64,000 nt of DNA from Methylocaldum sp002005105 (GTDB taxonomy: Bacteria; Pseudomonadota; Gammaproteobacteria; Methylococcales; Methylococcaceae): NCBI RefSeq assembly GCF_051027545.1, contig NZ_CP194902.1, forward strand, positions 496,001 through 560,000, written 5' to 3'. A model generated the notes under the pieces. The model was not told the DNA's origin and ran no database searches. It worked only from the letters and a program-made list of their open reading frames with translations. The translations under genes and the position numbers were made by a program. Of the stretch, positions 24,523 through 32,366 are shown one piece after another (position 1 is the first letter of the stretch; every line of letters starts with the position of its first letter).

Positions 24523-27500
24523 ATGACAAAGCATTTTTTTTCGAAGGGCGGATTTGCCATTGCGGCGGCAACCTGGCTGACTTTGGCTACCGGCGCCGAA
24601 CTCTCGGGATTGCCGGTTCCGGGCAGCGCCGAGAATCCTGCTCTGCTGCTCGAACTCGGCAGCCAGCCGCCGTCGGCCGCAGCCCAGGACAATGCGACGC
24701 GTGTTTATAAGGGCGATGTCAGTGCGCACGAAGGAGACGCCTCGATTCAAACCGGTCCGGATGATATCAGTTCGCTGCATCCGGGATTCGGCTCGTGGAG
24801 TGTCGCTTTCCGATTCAAACTGGAACCCCGGGCGAACGCGAGCCCCTACACCTTTTGGGCGCGCTGGCGGCAAGGCGGCGAACCGGAGGTTTGCGTGCAG
24901 ACCTTCGAGATTTGGGCGGGACCCGATGCCTCGAAGCTCGAACAACGCGCGGTCGTGAAGCTGAAACCCAAGGGCTGGGAATACGCCTGGATCGGCGCGG
25001 AAACCCCGCTGACGCTCAAGGCCGACGATACCGTAATCGAAATCCGCGACAGCGGAGCCGGCCACGACGCCAAGATTTTCGACGCTTTTCTGCTCGGCGG
25101 CCCAGAGTCGCCGACGGCGCTTCCGGAACAAGGCACTAACGAACTTCCGGCGGTTCTTCTGGAATTGGGCAAAACGCCGCTTTGGATGTCGGCGGGCAAA
25201 GATCCCGCGATTCGGGTCCATCCCGGAACCGCTGCGGGACTCGAAGGCGCGGGCTCGATCCTGACCGAAAAAGACGAAGTCCAGGTTTTTCATCAAGGCT
25301 TCGGCGCTTGGGGCGCGAGCTTTAGGTTCAGCCTCGATCCCGCCGTTCCGCCCGGCCTCTATCGCTTCTTCGCAAGGTACAAGAGCGGCGGCGAAGTGTC
25401 GCAGGTCGCCCAGACCTTCACCGTAAAAGCCGGCGCCGATCCGAATGCACTGGCCGCTCGCGGCGAATTCGTAGTGACCAACACCTCGCCCTGGGAATAC
25501 CAGTGGGTGAAAGGCGCTGCCACCGTGGCCATCTTGCCGGGCGACAAGGTGCTGCAAATAGAAAACGCGGGTAAAGCCGACGGCGCGAAGGTTTTCGATG
25601 CCTTTCTCCTCAAGATGGAAACGCCGCTCGGCGACTGGATGAGCGCCTCGGCGGCGGAAGCCCGAAACCGCTTTCTGGCGCGGACGAAGAGTGTGTCCGA
25701 TCCTAGCGGACAGCTCTACGTGCTCGACGGCAAGGGCGATCATGGCGAAATTTTGTTCCGGGGATTGGCGGCCGATGCCGCACGCCAGCGGGTTCAAAAG
25801 CTCCGGGTGAACTATTCGATCGGGCCCGAAGCCGAGGACATGGCACGGCGCCTCAATCTGCCCGCGCTGCCCGCCGCGCTCGTAACCGACAACAACTACA
25901 CCGTGCTCGGCGCCCTCGCCTCGCCGAAAAACGAAGCGGCCGTGGCGAAATTTCTCGCCGATCCGGAACACGCGGGCACGATGCTCACAATCCCGGCCGT
26001 CACATCAGACGCGCCTACCACGCTCCATAACGGCGTGCCCGAAGCCTGGCTGGTGGGCGGATTGCAGGATGGCCTTGCGGGCGTTTCGATTTACGGCCTC
26101 GATAGCGAAACCGTGCTGCGTCCGAATCCCGGCCAGCCCTACCTCAGCACCGCCATGATGGGCGGCAAGATAAAGACCTGGCAAAAGGCTCCGGCCGCAG
26201 CCAATGGCGTCACCGTCATCGAGCCCGCCACCGATCACTCCTACGGCTGGTCGCGCGGAACCGGCTACGCTCAGCTCTATCTTCACGTCGACCAGCCGAC
26301 CCAGGCGCTGCTGAAATTGCGCCAGTCCGGGATCAGAACCGCCGGATGGCTGGACGGGCAGCCCCTCTCCTTCGCCGACGATCCGAACCCGCCGGCCGAC
26401 TTCCCGGTTCCGGGCGAACCCGCCAAGAATGCGCTACAGGGATTCACCACCGAGGGTCTTGCGGTCACTGCCCTGCCGGAACGCGCCGAGCCTTCACAGG
26501 CCGCGCCCTTGGCGCTTGCGCCGGGGTGGCATCGTCTGTTGGTCAAGCTGGCGATGCAGCACGATAAAGGCGAAAGCTTCTTCTTTGCCGCTCGATTTAC
26601 CGATGAGTCCGGAAGTCCGCTCGATTCGATCAAGACGCAGCTCGCCGATCCGAACGCCGATTTGGCGCTCAATACGATAGCCGCGAAACTCAGGCCGCTC
26701 GTCTACGCCGACGCGCCTGCCAATCTGCCCCGCCCGGGCGAACCGCTCAAGCTGCGCGCCGATATCCGCTGGCATCCGATTCTGGAGGAAAGTGATCTAT
26801 CGGCCCCCCTGCCCCGCTTCCGCGCCAAGCTGCGCCTCAGGATGACGGATTACCGGGGCAACGAGGTCGCCGTGAAAGAGATCGATGGTCTCTTCCCCGG
26901 CGAGGCCACGCTCGATTTCGGAAAAACGCCCAAAACGGGTTATTACGCCGTCTACCCCTCCCTGCACACGCCCGACGGCAGGCTCATCATGGCCTATCCC
27001 GCCGACGGCTTCACCGTGGTTCGCGGAAACGCCGCCCAAAAGGAACGGCTGGACAAGAAAAAGCTCTGGAACAACGACTATTACGCCTTCTTCGACGGCG
27101 ACAAAGGCTTCCGCCAGGAGGGCGGATACTTCGCCTGGCTGGAGCGCACGGGCATCTACAAGAGCTACGGCTCCTATCCCGGATTCCCGCCGGAACACCA
27201 GGCGAAGTGGGAGCGCGCCAAGTCGCGCGGACTGGTCTTCTTCGGCGACACCTCGGGCGACAGCCACTGGCTCAACGACAAACCGGAAGACGGGCGCGCC
27301 TTCATCGAAAAGGCCTCGGCCTATACCCGCTTCTTCAAAGCGACCAACGAAATCGACATCCGCCGCGAAGGGGAATGGCAAAAACTGCGCGCCCCCGCCC
27401 ATTGGGTCGAGCGGGCTAAGTGGGAGTACGAAGCGGTACACGGGCCCCGGAAGGACGGCCATTACGTCGGCGGCAGCCTGGTGCGCCCCGGCGATACGAC

Positions 27501-28215
27501 GGATGACGGAGGCTATGCCGGGGGCTTGAGTTCGGGAAAGTGGTTCGCCGAAGTGCTCAAGCTCGGCCTCGACAAGTACCAGGACGCCTGGGACGTCCAC
27601 GCCTATCCGCAACGCCCGCCCCGCTTCGGCCATCCTATCGGCAACGGCTCCACCGAAGACGAACGCGGCGTTCTCTCGGCTTACGAAAGTCTCGGACGCA
27701 AGAACACCCTGCCGTTCTGGCTGGGCGAAGCCGGCGCCAAGACCGCCCATGGTTTCACCGGCCGCCGCTGGCAGGCGGAACAGGCCGCGAAGATGATCGC
27801 CTGGGCCAACAGCCGCAGCGACTACTTGGGGCTGGCCTTCTGCCTCGGCCACGAATACGACTGGGGCTACGGCCGCCTCTGGGACTACTCCATGGGTCAC
27901 AAACCCGCCGAGGCGGCTCTCTACACCGCCGGCGCCCTGATCGACGGCTTGCCCTACAAGGCCGTGGACACCCAAGACGCCAACATCCAGGCCGCCTATT
28001 TCGGCGAAACCTTCATGATCTGGCGGACGGACGAGCAGGCGAGCGATTGGCCGCTAAAGCTCGATCCGGGCAAGGCTTGGGTTGTGGTAGACGTGGTGGG
28101 ACATGCTGAAAATCTTGCGGTCGATAAGGACGGCAAGGCGGCTGTCAGGGTGTCGGCGAGTCCGTTGTATGTTTTGAGCAAGGGGGATTATGAAAGGTTG
28201 ATGCGGGGGCGGTAG
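24523..28215 (+). CDS. large exported protein with putative TIM-barrel glycoside hydrolase domain
   Basis: About 1230 residues. A signal peptide (about 1-25) is followed by two similar beta-sandwich repeats: LPVPGSAENPALLLELG to FDAFLLGG, then LPAVLLELGKTPLW to FDAFLLKM, each with HPGFGSWSVAFRF-like or HQGFGAWGASFRF cores, suggestive of carbohydrate-binding modules. The middle is beta-rich and unrecognised. From about residue 845 a barrel-like domain carries Glu943 in ATNEIDIRREGEW and Glu1069 in PFWLGEAGAKT. Their spacing and context fit the acid/base and nucleophile of clan A glycoside hydrolases. The family and substrate are not identified. A GTG at 24514 is an alternative start. It diverges from the sensor kinase gene. 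Confidence 0.7.
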   Translation: MTKHFFSKGGFAIAAATWLTLATGAELSGLPVPGSAENPALLLELGSQPPSAAAQDNATRVYKGDVSAHEGDASIQTGPDDISSLHPGFGSWSVAFRFKLEPRANASPYTFWARWRQGGEPEVCVQTFEIWAGPDASKLEQRAVVKLKPKGWEYAWIGAETPLTLKADDTVIEIRDSGAGHDAKIFDAFLLGGPESPTALPEQGTNELPAVLLELGKTPLWMSAGKDPAIRVHPGTAAGLEGAGSILTEKDEVQVFHQGFGAWGASFRFSLDPAVPPGLYRFFARYKSGGEVSQVAQTFTVKAGADPNALAARGEFVVTNTSPWEYQWVKGAATVAILPGDKVLQIENAGKADGAKVFDAFLLKMETPLGDWMSASAAEARNRFLARTKSVSDPSGQLYVLDGKGDHGEILFRGLAADAARQRVQKLRVNYSIGPEAEDMARRLNLPALPAALVTDNNYTVLGALASPKNEAAVAKFLADPEHAGTMLTIPAVTSDAPTTLHNGVPEAWLVGGLQDGLAGVSIYGLDSETVLRPNPGQPYLSTAMMGGKIKTWQKAPAAANGVTVIEPATDHSYGWSRGTGYAQLYLHVDQPTQALLKLRQSGIRTAGWLDGQPLSFADDPNPPADFPVPGEPAKNALQGFTTEGLAVTALPERAEPSQAAPLALAPGWHRLLVKLAMQHDKGESFFFAARFTDESGSPLDSIKTQLADPNADLALNTIAAKLRPLVYADAPANLPRPGEPLKLRADIRWHPILEESDLSAPLPRFRAKLRLRMTDYRGNEVAVKEIDGLFPGEATLDFGKTPKTGYYAVYPSLHTPDGRLIMAYPADGFTVVRGNAAQKERLDKKKLWNNDYYAFFDGDKGFRQEGGYFAWLERTGIYKSYGSYPGFPPEHQAKWERAKSRGLVFFGDTSGDSHWLNDKPEDGRAFIEKASAYTRFFKATNEIDIRREGEWQKLRAPAHWVERAKWEYEAVHGPRKDGHYVGGSLVRPGDTTDDGGYAGGLSSGKWFAEVLKLGLDKYQDAWDVHAYPQRPPRFGHPIGNGSTEDERGVLSAYESLGRKNTLPFWLGEAGAKTAHGFTGRRWQAEQAAKMIAWANSRSDYLGLAFCLGHEYDWGYGRLWDYSMGHKPAEAALYTAGALIDGLPYKAVDTQDANIQAAYFGETFMIWRTDEQASDWPLKLDPGKAWVVVDVVGHAENLAVDKDGKAAVRVSASPLYVLSKGDYERLMRGR

Positions 28216-28221
28216 CTGGTT

Positions 28222-28252
28222 GATGGGTTTCGCTTCGCTCTACCCATCCTAC
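28222..28252. repeat. REP element
   Basis: A 31-base sequence beginning GATGGGTTTCGCTTCGC and ending CCATCCTAC. The exact reverse complement lies at 29051-29081, so the two bracket the protease gene. It can fold through GGGT/ACCC arms. Confidence 0.85.
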
Positions 28253-28280
28253 ATGGGCTTAACTTGAAATAAGATGCAGT

Positions 28281-29045
28281 ATGCCTTTCCGTATTTCACA
28301 GCCATCGTTTCAGTCGCTGTATATTGAAATGCAGGTACTTGGCAATACCATTGCATCGGGTAGCAGCTTCGTAGTCATAGGTGCTGCTGGAGTGCCATTC
28401 CTCATTACGAATCGTCACAACGTCACAGGCCGAAACCAAGATTCCGGAGAACTTCTTTCAACCACAGGTGCTATACCTGATACTCTCGTCATCTCACACA
28501 ATTCCAAATCCGGCTTGGGCGAATTCGTAAAGGTAAAAGAACCGCTCTACAATGGCGATACTCCGCGTTGGATCGAACATCCAACTCTAGGCGCTAAAGC
28601 TGACGTCGTTGCCCTTCCGGTATCCGAATCAGACGGCGTAGCGTTGTATCCGTATAAAACGCGTTATGAGACTCACTTAGATATTGAGCCAGCACAAATG
28701 GTCAGTGTTGTAGGTTTTCCCTTTGGCATGCGGACAGGACCTTCATTCGCAGTATGGGCTACGGGCTTTGTCGCATCAGAGCCAGAAATCAATCATAACG
28801 GTTTACCGGTCTTTCTAATTGACTGCCGAACTCGGAAAGGCCAATCTGGTTCTCCTGTCATTCTTTATCGGAATGGCGGCGGGATTATTACCCACGAGAA
28901 CTCTACCAGTGTCATCAGTCCGGTTTGTCAGCTGTTAGGCATCTATAGTGGCCGTATAAATCCAGAGTCCGATCTTGGCATTGTTTGGAAGTCCTACGTA
29001 ATTGCCGAGCTAATTGATTACGCGAATACAACTTGTAGCCCATAG
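28281..29045 (+). CDS. trypsin-like serine protease domain protein
   Basis: A 254-residue protein with no signal peptide. The chymotrypsin-fold triad is visible: His46 in LITNRHNV, Asp108 in KADVVALPV and Ser189 in RKGQSGSPV. VVGFPFG also fits HtrA-type folds, but there is no PDZ domain. The base composition is clearly more AT-rich than that of the neighbours, which points to transfer. It is bracketed by an exact inverted pair of REP elements, next to a RAYT gene. The natural substrate is unknown; similar stand-alone proteases occur in accessory and stress islands. Confidence 0.8.
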   Translation: MPFRISQPSFQSLYIEMQVLGNTIASGSSFVVIGAAGVPFLITNRHNVTGRNQDSGELLSTTGAIPDTLVISHNSKSGLGEFVKVKEPLYNGDTPRWIEHPTLGAKADVVALPVSESDGVALYPYKTRYETHLDIEPAQMVSVVGFPFGMRTGPSFAVWATGFVASEPEINHNGLPVFLIDCRTRKGQSGSPVILYRNGGGIITHENSTSVISPVCQLLGIYSGRINPESDLGIVWKSYVIAELIDYANTTCSP

Positions 29046-29050
29046 CCCTC

Positions 29051-29081
29051 GTAGGATGGGTAGAGCGAAGCGAAACCCATC
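29051..29081. repeat. REP element, inverted copy
   Basis: The exact reverse complement of the 31-base sequence at 28222-28252, starting GTAGGATGGGTAGAGCG. It lies between the protease gene and the 3' end of the RAYT gene. Confidence 0.85.
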
Positions 29082-29091
29082 ATCCCAGAGC

Positions 29092-29616
29092 CTATTCGAA
29101 ATCCAGATCCCCCATTTCCGGACCCGCCCAATCCTTCGAGTAAATACCCAATCGGACATACCGATGAAATGAAGAATACGGCCAGTTTGACACTGCCTTT
29201 ACATATCCGTGTTTCACGGGATTATGGTGAATGTAATCGACGTGCCACGCGAAATCTTCTTCGTCGCGGATGACGTGTTCCCAAAATCGGCGTTGCCATA
29301 CTCCGCGTTCACCCTTACGGGAACGACTTTTGGAAATGCGTTCTCCCTTTTCAATCTCTCTGGAAAGGGCTGATTTAAGTTGCCGCCAGCGTAGGCTGAA
29401 ATCCTGTTCGCTCTTTGGCAGGGTCCAAATCGTATGGAGGTGGTCCGGCAAAATCACTACCGCGTCGATCGTGAATGGATGCGCTCCTTTGACCACACGA
29501 AAAGCTTCGCGCAAGGCACCAATATGGTCCGTCAACAGCTTGCGATGCCGCTCTGCGAGGTTAACCGTAAAGAAATATGTACCTCCCTCGACACGGAAAC
29601 GGCGATAGTCGGTCAT
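29092..29616 (-). CDS. REP-associated tyrosine transposase (RAYT)
   Basis: A 174-residue Y1-type transposase. The HUH metal motif is His59-Leu-His61 in LPDHLHTIW, and the catalytic tyrosine is Tyr128 in WHVDYIHHNPVKHGY. The amino end, DYRRFRVEGGTYFFTVNL, is typical of REP-associated enzymes, which nick and move REP elements and are usually domesticated single-copy genes. Inverted REP copies lie on both sides, at 29051 and 29668. This is a REPtron-type arrangement. Length is within the family range, so it looks intact. Confidence 0.9.
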   Translation of the reverse strand: MTDYRRFRVEGGTYFFTVNLAERHRKLLTDHIGALREAFRVVKGAHPFTIDAVVILPDHLHTIWTLPKSEQDFSLRWRQLKSALSREIEKGERISKSRSRKGERGVWQRRFWEHVIRDEEDFAWHVDYIHHNPVKHGYVKAVSNWPYSSFHRYVRLGIYSKDWAGPEMGDLDFE

Positions 29617-29667
29617 GGTTTACTCGGAGTCTTTAGAATCGTCTATGGTGTATCACAATTCTGGAAT

Positions 29668-29698
29668 GATGGGTTTCGCTACGCTCTACCCATCCTAC
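29668..29698. repeat. REP element, third copy
   Basis: The same 31-base sequence and orientation as the copy at 28222, with one difference (CGCTACGC for CGCTTCGC). With the inverted copy at 29051 it brackets the RAYT gene. A shortened relative, CAGGATGGGTAGA, occurs near 31290. Confidence 0.85.
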
Positions 29699-29846
29699 GC
29701 GATCTCGCCGGATGTCCCCGCGTGTCAATGAGAGCGACAACCGCCTTTTGCTTACCCCAGCCCCAAACTTGTCACAAAAATGAGGAACTACCGTAAATAA
29801 ATTGTTCTCGAATTGAAAGGATTCACCTTTGAGGAAGGAGGGAATC

Positions 29847-31202
29847 ATGAAGGCGTTAAGGAATAACGAGCAGGGAACGGGCAGAGCGAAGAAACATCTC
29901 CGTGCAGGCTTGTCGGTCGCCCTGCCGTTGATGGGGATCTGGTCGCAGACGGCGCTCGCCCAATTGACCTGCGGCATCACGCAGCTCACCGACGGGAACA
30001 CATTCGGAGCCATCATCCAACAAAACAATGCATCCATCAGCGCCGACGGCAGCCGCATCGCCTTTCATCTCGACGCGGACCTGACGGGAGGCAATGCTGA
30101 CCGCAATTTCGAGCTCTTCCTGTTCGATACGAATACGAACACCATCACCCAGATTACCAATACGACGAGCGGATCAGCGCCGGCCAACCATGCTCCCTCT
30201 CTGAACGCGGACGGTACCCGCATCGCCTTCGAGTCGACCGCGGATTTGACCGGGCAGAACCCGGAGCTGAACAGAGAGATCTTTGTGTTCGACGCCACGG
30301 CGGGCGCCTTCACGCAGCTCACCGAAAACGCCGGGGTCGGCCAGGCCTACCTGCCATCGATCAACGCCGACGGCACCCGTATCGCCTTCGAATCCAATGC
30401 GAATCCAACCGGTCAGAACCCCAACGGCAACTTCGAAATAGACCTGGTCGACACGGCGGCCAATAGCACCACTCAGATCACCAATTCCCCCGCCAGGGCC
30501 GGCAGCTTCAATGCGTCGATCAGCGCAAACGGCACCCGCATCGCCTTCGAATCCGATGAGGACCTGACCGGCGGGAATCCCGACTTCAACCGGGAGATAT
30601 TCCTGTTCGACACAGCGACCAACGCCACGACGCAGCTCACCAACTCCATCGCAAGCGCGGCCGGAATCGGCAACTTCGCTCCATCCATCAATGCCGACGG
30701 TACCCGCATTGCCTTTCACTCCAACCAGGACCTGACGGGCGGCAACACCGACGGCAACGACGAGATCTTCCTGTTCGACGCGACCGCAGGCGTACTCACG
30801 CAGATCACCTATTCCACCGAGGGCGACCCTCTCCTCGAGAACTACTCCGCATCGATTAGTGGCGACGGCGCCCGTATCGCCTTTGTGTCCGGCCGGGATT
30901 TAACCGGGACCAACCCCGACGGCAGTCTCGAAATCGTCTTATTCGATATCACTACCGGCGCCTTTACGCCGGTCACCGATGCCGCGGCGGGCAGCAGTAT
31001 CAGTCCTTCGATCAGTTTCGACGGGAGACGCATCGCCTTCGTGTCGAGGTCCGACCTGACCGGGGGCAATAGCGACAACTTCGATGAAATATTCCTGGCC
31101 GACTGTGTAGAACCCGAGGAAACGCCACTCGATGACGGCCTTACAGACGGCGGAAGCAATGCCGAATCGGTGAGTACGACTTTCTTATCTCGAGGCCGGT
31201 GA
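29847..31202 (+). CDS. exported seven-repeat beta-propeller protein (TolB/PD40-like)
   Basis: A 451-residue protein with a signal peptide (about 1-33, ending in QTALA). Seven repeats of about 50-56 residues follow, each built on a pattern like SINADGTRIAFESxxDLTGGN, then a short EIFLFD segment and TQITN. Seven such units would close one propeller, as in the WD40-like PD40 repeats of TolB. There is no TolB N-terminal domain, so it is not the Tol-system protein. The acidic, asparagine-rich surface may bind calcium. AGGAGGG lies before the ATG at 29847. The role is unknown; fae is the next gene. Confidence 0.8.
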   Translation: MKALRNNEQGTGRAKKHLRAGLSVALPLMGIWSQTALAQLTCGITQLTDGNTFGAIIQQNNASISADGSRIAFHLDADLTGGNADRNFELFLFDTNTNTITQITNTTSGSAPANHAPSLNADGTRIAFESTADLTGQNPELNREIFVFDATAGAFTQLTENAGVGQAYLPSINADGTRIAFESNANPTGQNPNGNFEIDLVDTAANSTTQITNSPARAGSFNASISANGTRIAFESDEDLTGGNPDFNREIFLFDTATNATTQLTNSIASAAGIGNFAPSINADGTRIAFHSNQDLTGGNTDGNDEIFLFDATAGVLTQITYSTEGDPLLENYSASISGDGARIAFVSGRDLTGTNPDGSLEIVLFDITTGAFTPVTDAAAGSSISPSISFDGRRIAFVSRSDLTGGNSDNFDEIFLADCVEPEETPLDDGLTDGGSNAESVSTTFLSRGR

Positions 31203-31463
31203 TCATCGGCGGGGATTCCGTCTCCGGGACTACCAAACGTACGCTCACGGGAGACGCGTCGAGGGCATCTTGAGCGATTAAGAACCGCGCAGGATGGGTA
31301 GAACACAGCCTTCCCGGCTTGCCGCCATTTCAATAAGAACCTGCAACGATTCCGCCCGACTCGTGATCTAAGGGTGACAAACCGGGTGCAGACGCTTCGG
31401 CGACTTTGCGCTCGGAACCGGACGTTTGTTCCGCCGATAAGCGCATTCAAAGGAGGGATTACC

Positions 31464-31988
31464 ATGCAAATGCAAGTGCCGAAAATCGATCGAGTGCTGG
31501 TGGGCGAAGCCTTGGTGGGAGAAGGCAAAGAGGTCGCGCATATCGATCTGATAATGGGACCGCGTGGCAGTAATGCGGAGACCGCATTCTGCATCGCTTT
31601 GACGAACCAGAAGCGGGGCGACAATGCGCTGCTGGCGCTGGTCGCTCCCAATCTCATGGCAAAACCCCACACGGTGTTGTTCAACAAAGTCGAAATCAAG
31701 AACGAGAAGCAGGCGACCCAGATGTTCGGGCCGGCGCAGCGCGGCATTGCCAAGGCCGTGGTGGACAGCGTCAGGGACGGCATCATCCCGATGGATGAAG
31801 CCGAGAACACGTTCATCTGTGTCGGCGTCTTCATCCATTGGGAAGCCGACGACGACGACAAGATTCAGGACTGGAATTACGAGGCGACCAAGCTGTCGAT
31901 CAAGCGCGCCATCGAAGGATCGCCCACGCCGGCCGAAGTCATCGCACAGGAGGAAGTGGCGCATCATCCGCTGGCAGCGCACGATTAA
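31464..31988 (+). CDS. fae: formaldehyde-activating enzyme
   Basis: A 174-residue cytosolic enzyme that joins formaldehyde with tetrahydromethanopterin to give methylene-tetrahydromethanopterin, the entry to formaldehyde oxidation in methylotrophs. The diagnostic segment VGEALVGEGKEVAHIDLI carries the catalytic histidine (His26 here), followed by GPRGSNAETAFC, MFGPAQRGIAKAV and VGVFIHWEA. Sequence and length match canonical Fae, without a fused Hps domain. AAAGGAGGG stands ideally before the ATG at 31464. It appears to be transcribed alone; no other tetrahydromethanopterin pathway gene is in the window. Confidence 0.95.
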   Translation: MQMQVPKIDRVLVGEALVGEGKEVAHIDLIMGPRGSNAETAFCIALTNQKRGDNALLALVAPNLMAKPHTVLFNKVEIKNEKQATQMFGPAQRGIAKAVVDSVRDGIIPMDEAENTFICVGVFIHWEADDDDKIQDWNYEATKLSIKRAIEGSPTPAEVIAQEEVAHHPLAAHD

Positions 31989-32016
31989 GGAAAGGCAACG
32001 GTTAGGGCGCCATTAC

Positions 32017-32302
32017 ATAGGATGCGCTGACGAAGGAAGGGTTGCGACTAAAGCGACCGTTTGCGATTGGAAGGGTTGCGACTAAAGCGACCGTTTGCGA
32101 TTGGAAGGGTTGCGACTAAAGCAACCGTTTGCGATTGGAAGGGCGGCTCCGGTGCTCCCGGAGATGCCGTTTGCGATTGGAAGGGACCGACTAAAGGTCC
32201 GTTTGCGATTGGAAGGGCAGCTCTGATGCTCCCAGAGATACCATTTGCGATTGGAAGTGCATCGTTCGCGATTGATGCGCTTCCTTCGTCAGCGCATCCT
32301 AT
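32017..32302. repeat. inverted-repeat element enclosing a hairpin-core array
   Basis: Perfect 23-base terminal inverted repeats (32017-32039, beginning ATAGGATGCGCTGACG, and 32280-32302) enclose six copies of the constant block TTTGCGATTGGAAG, five of them followed by GG. Between blocks are self-complementary cores: GGTTGC/GCGACC twice, GGTTGC/GCAACC, a CTCCGG/CCGGAG hairpin, GGACC/GGTCC, and a CTCTG/CAGAG hairpin. No open frame of coding character. It separates fae from the HEAT-repeat gene. Confidence 0.85.
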
Positions 32303-32366
32303 AAGTCGTAGGCTCCAGGCCTCGAATGCCGAATGGAAGAAGAAAGGCAGCGTCGGAGCTACGCAA

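Noticed and set aside
26797..27975. Long open frame (392 codons) on the minus strand inside the glycoside hydrolase gene
   Set aside because: It is the antisense shadow of a high-GC coding region; the plus-strand protein has signal peptide, repeats and catalytic motifs, while the shadow has no recognisable domain.
29092..29616. Full IS200/IS605 insertion sequence
   Set aside because: The protein is REP-associated in type, has no TnpB partner and is flanked by REP copies rather than IS ends.
32041..32275. CRISPR-like array
   Set aside because: Blocks and intervals look regular, but the intervals are hairpins that recur between loci rather than unique spacers, the constant part is only about 16 bases, and no cas gene is present.
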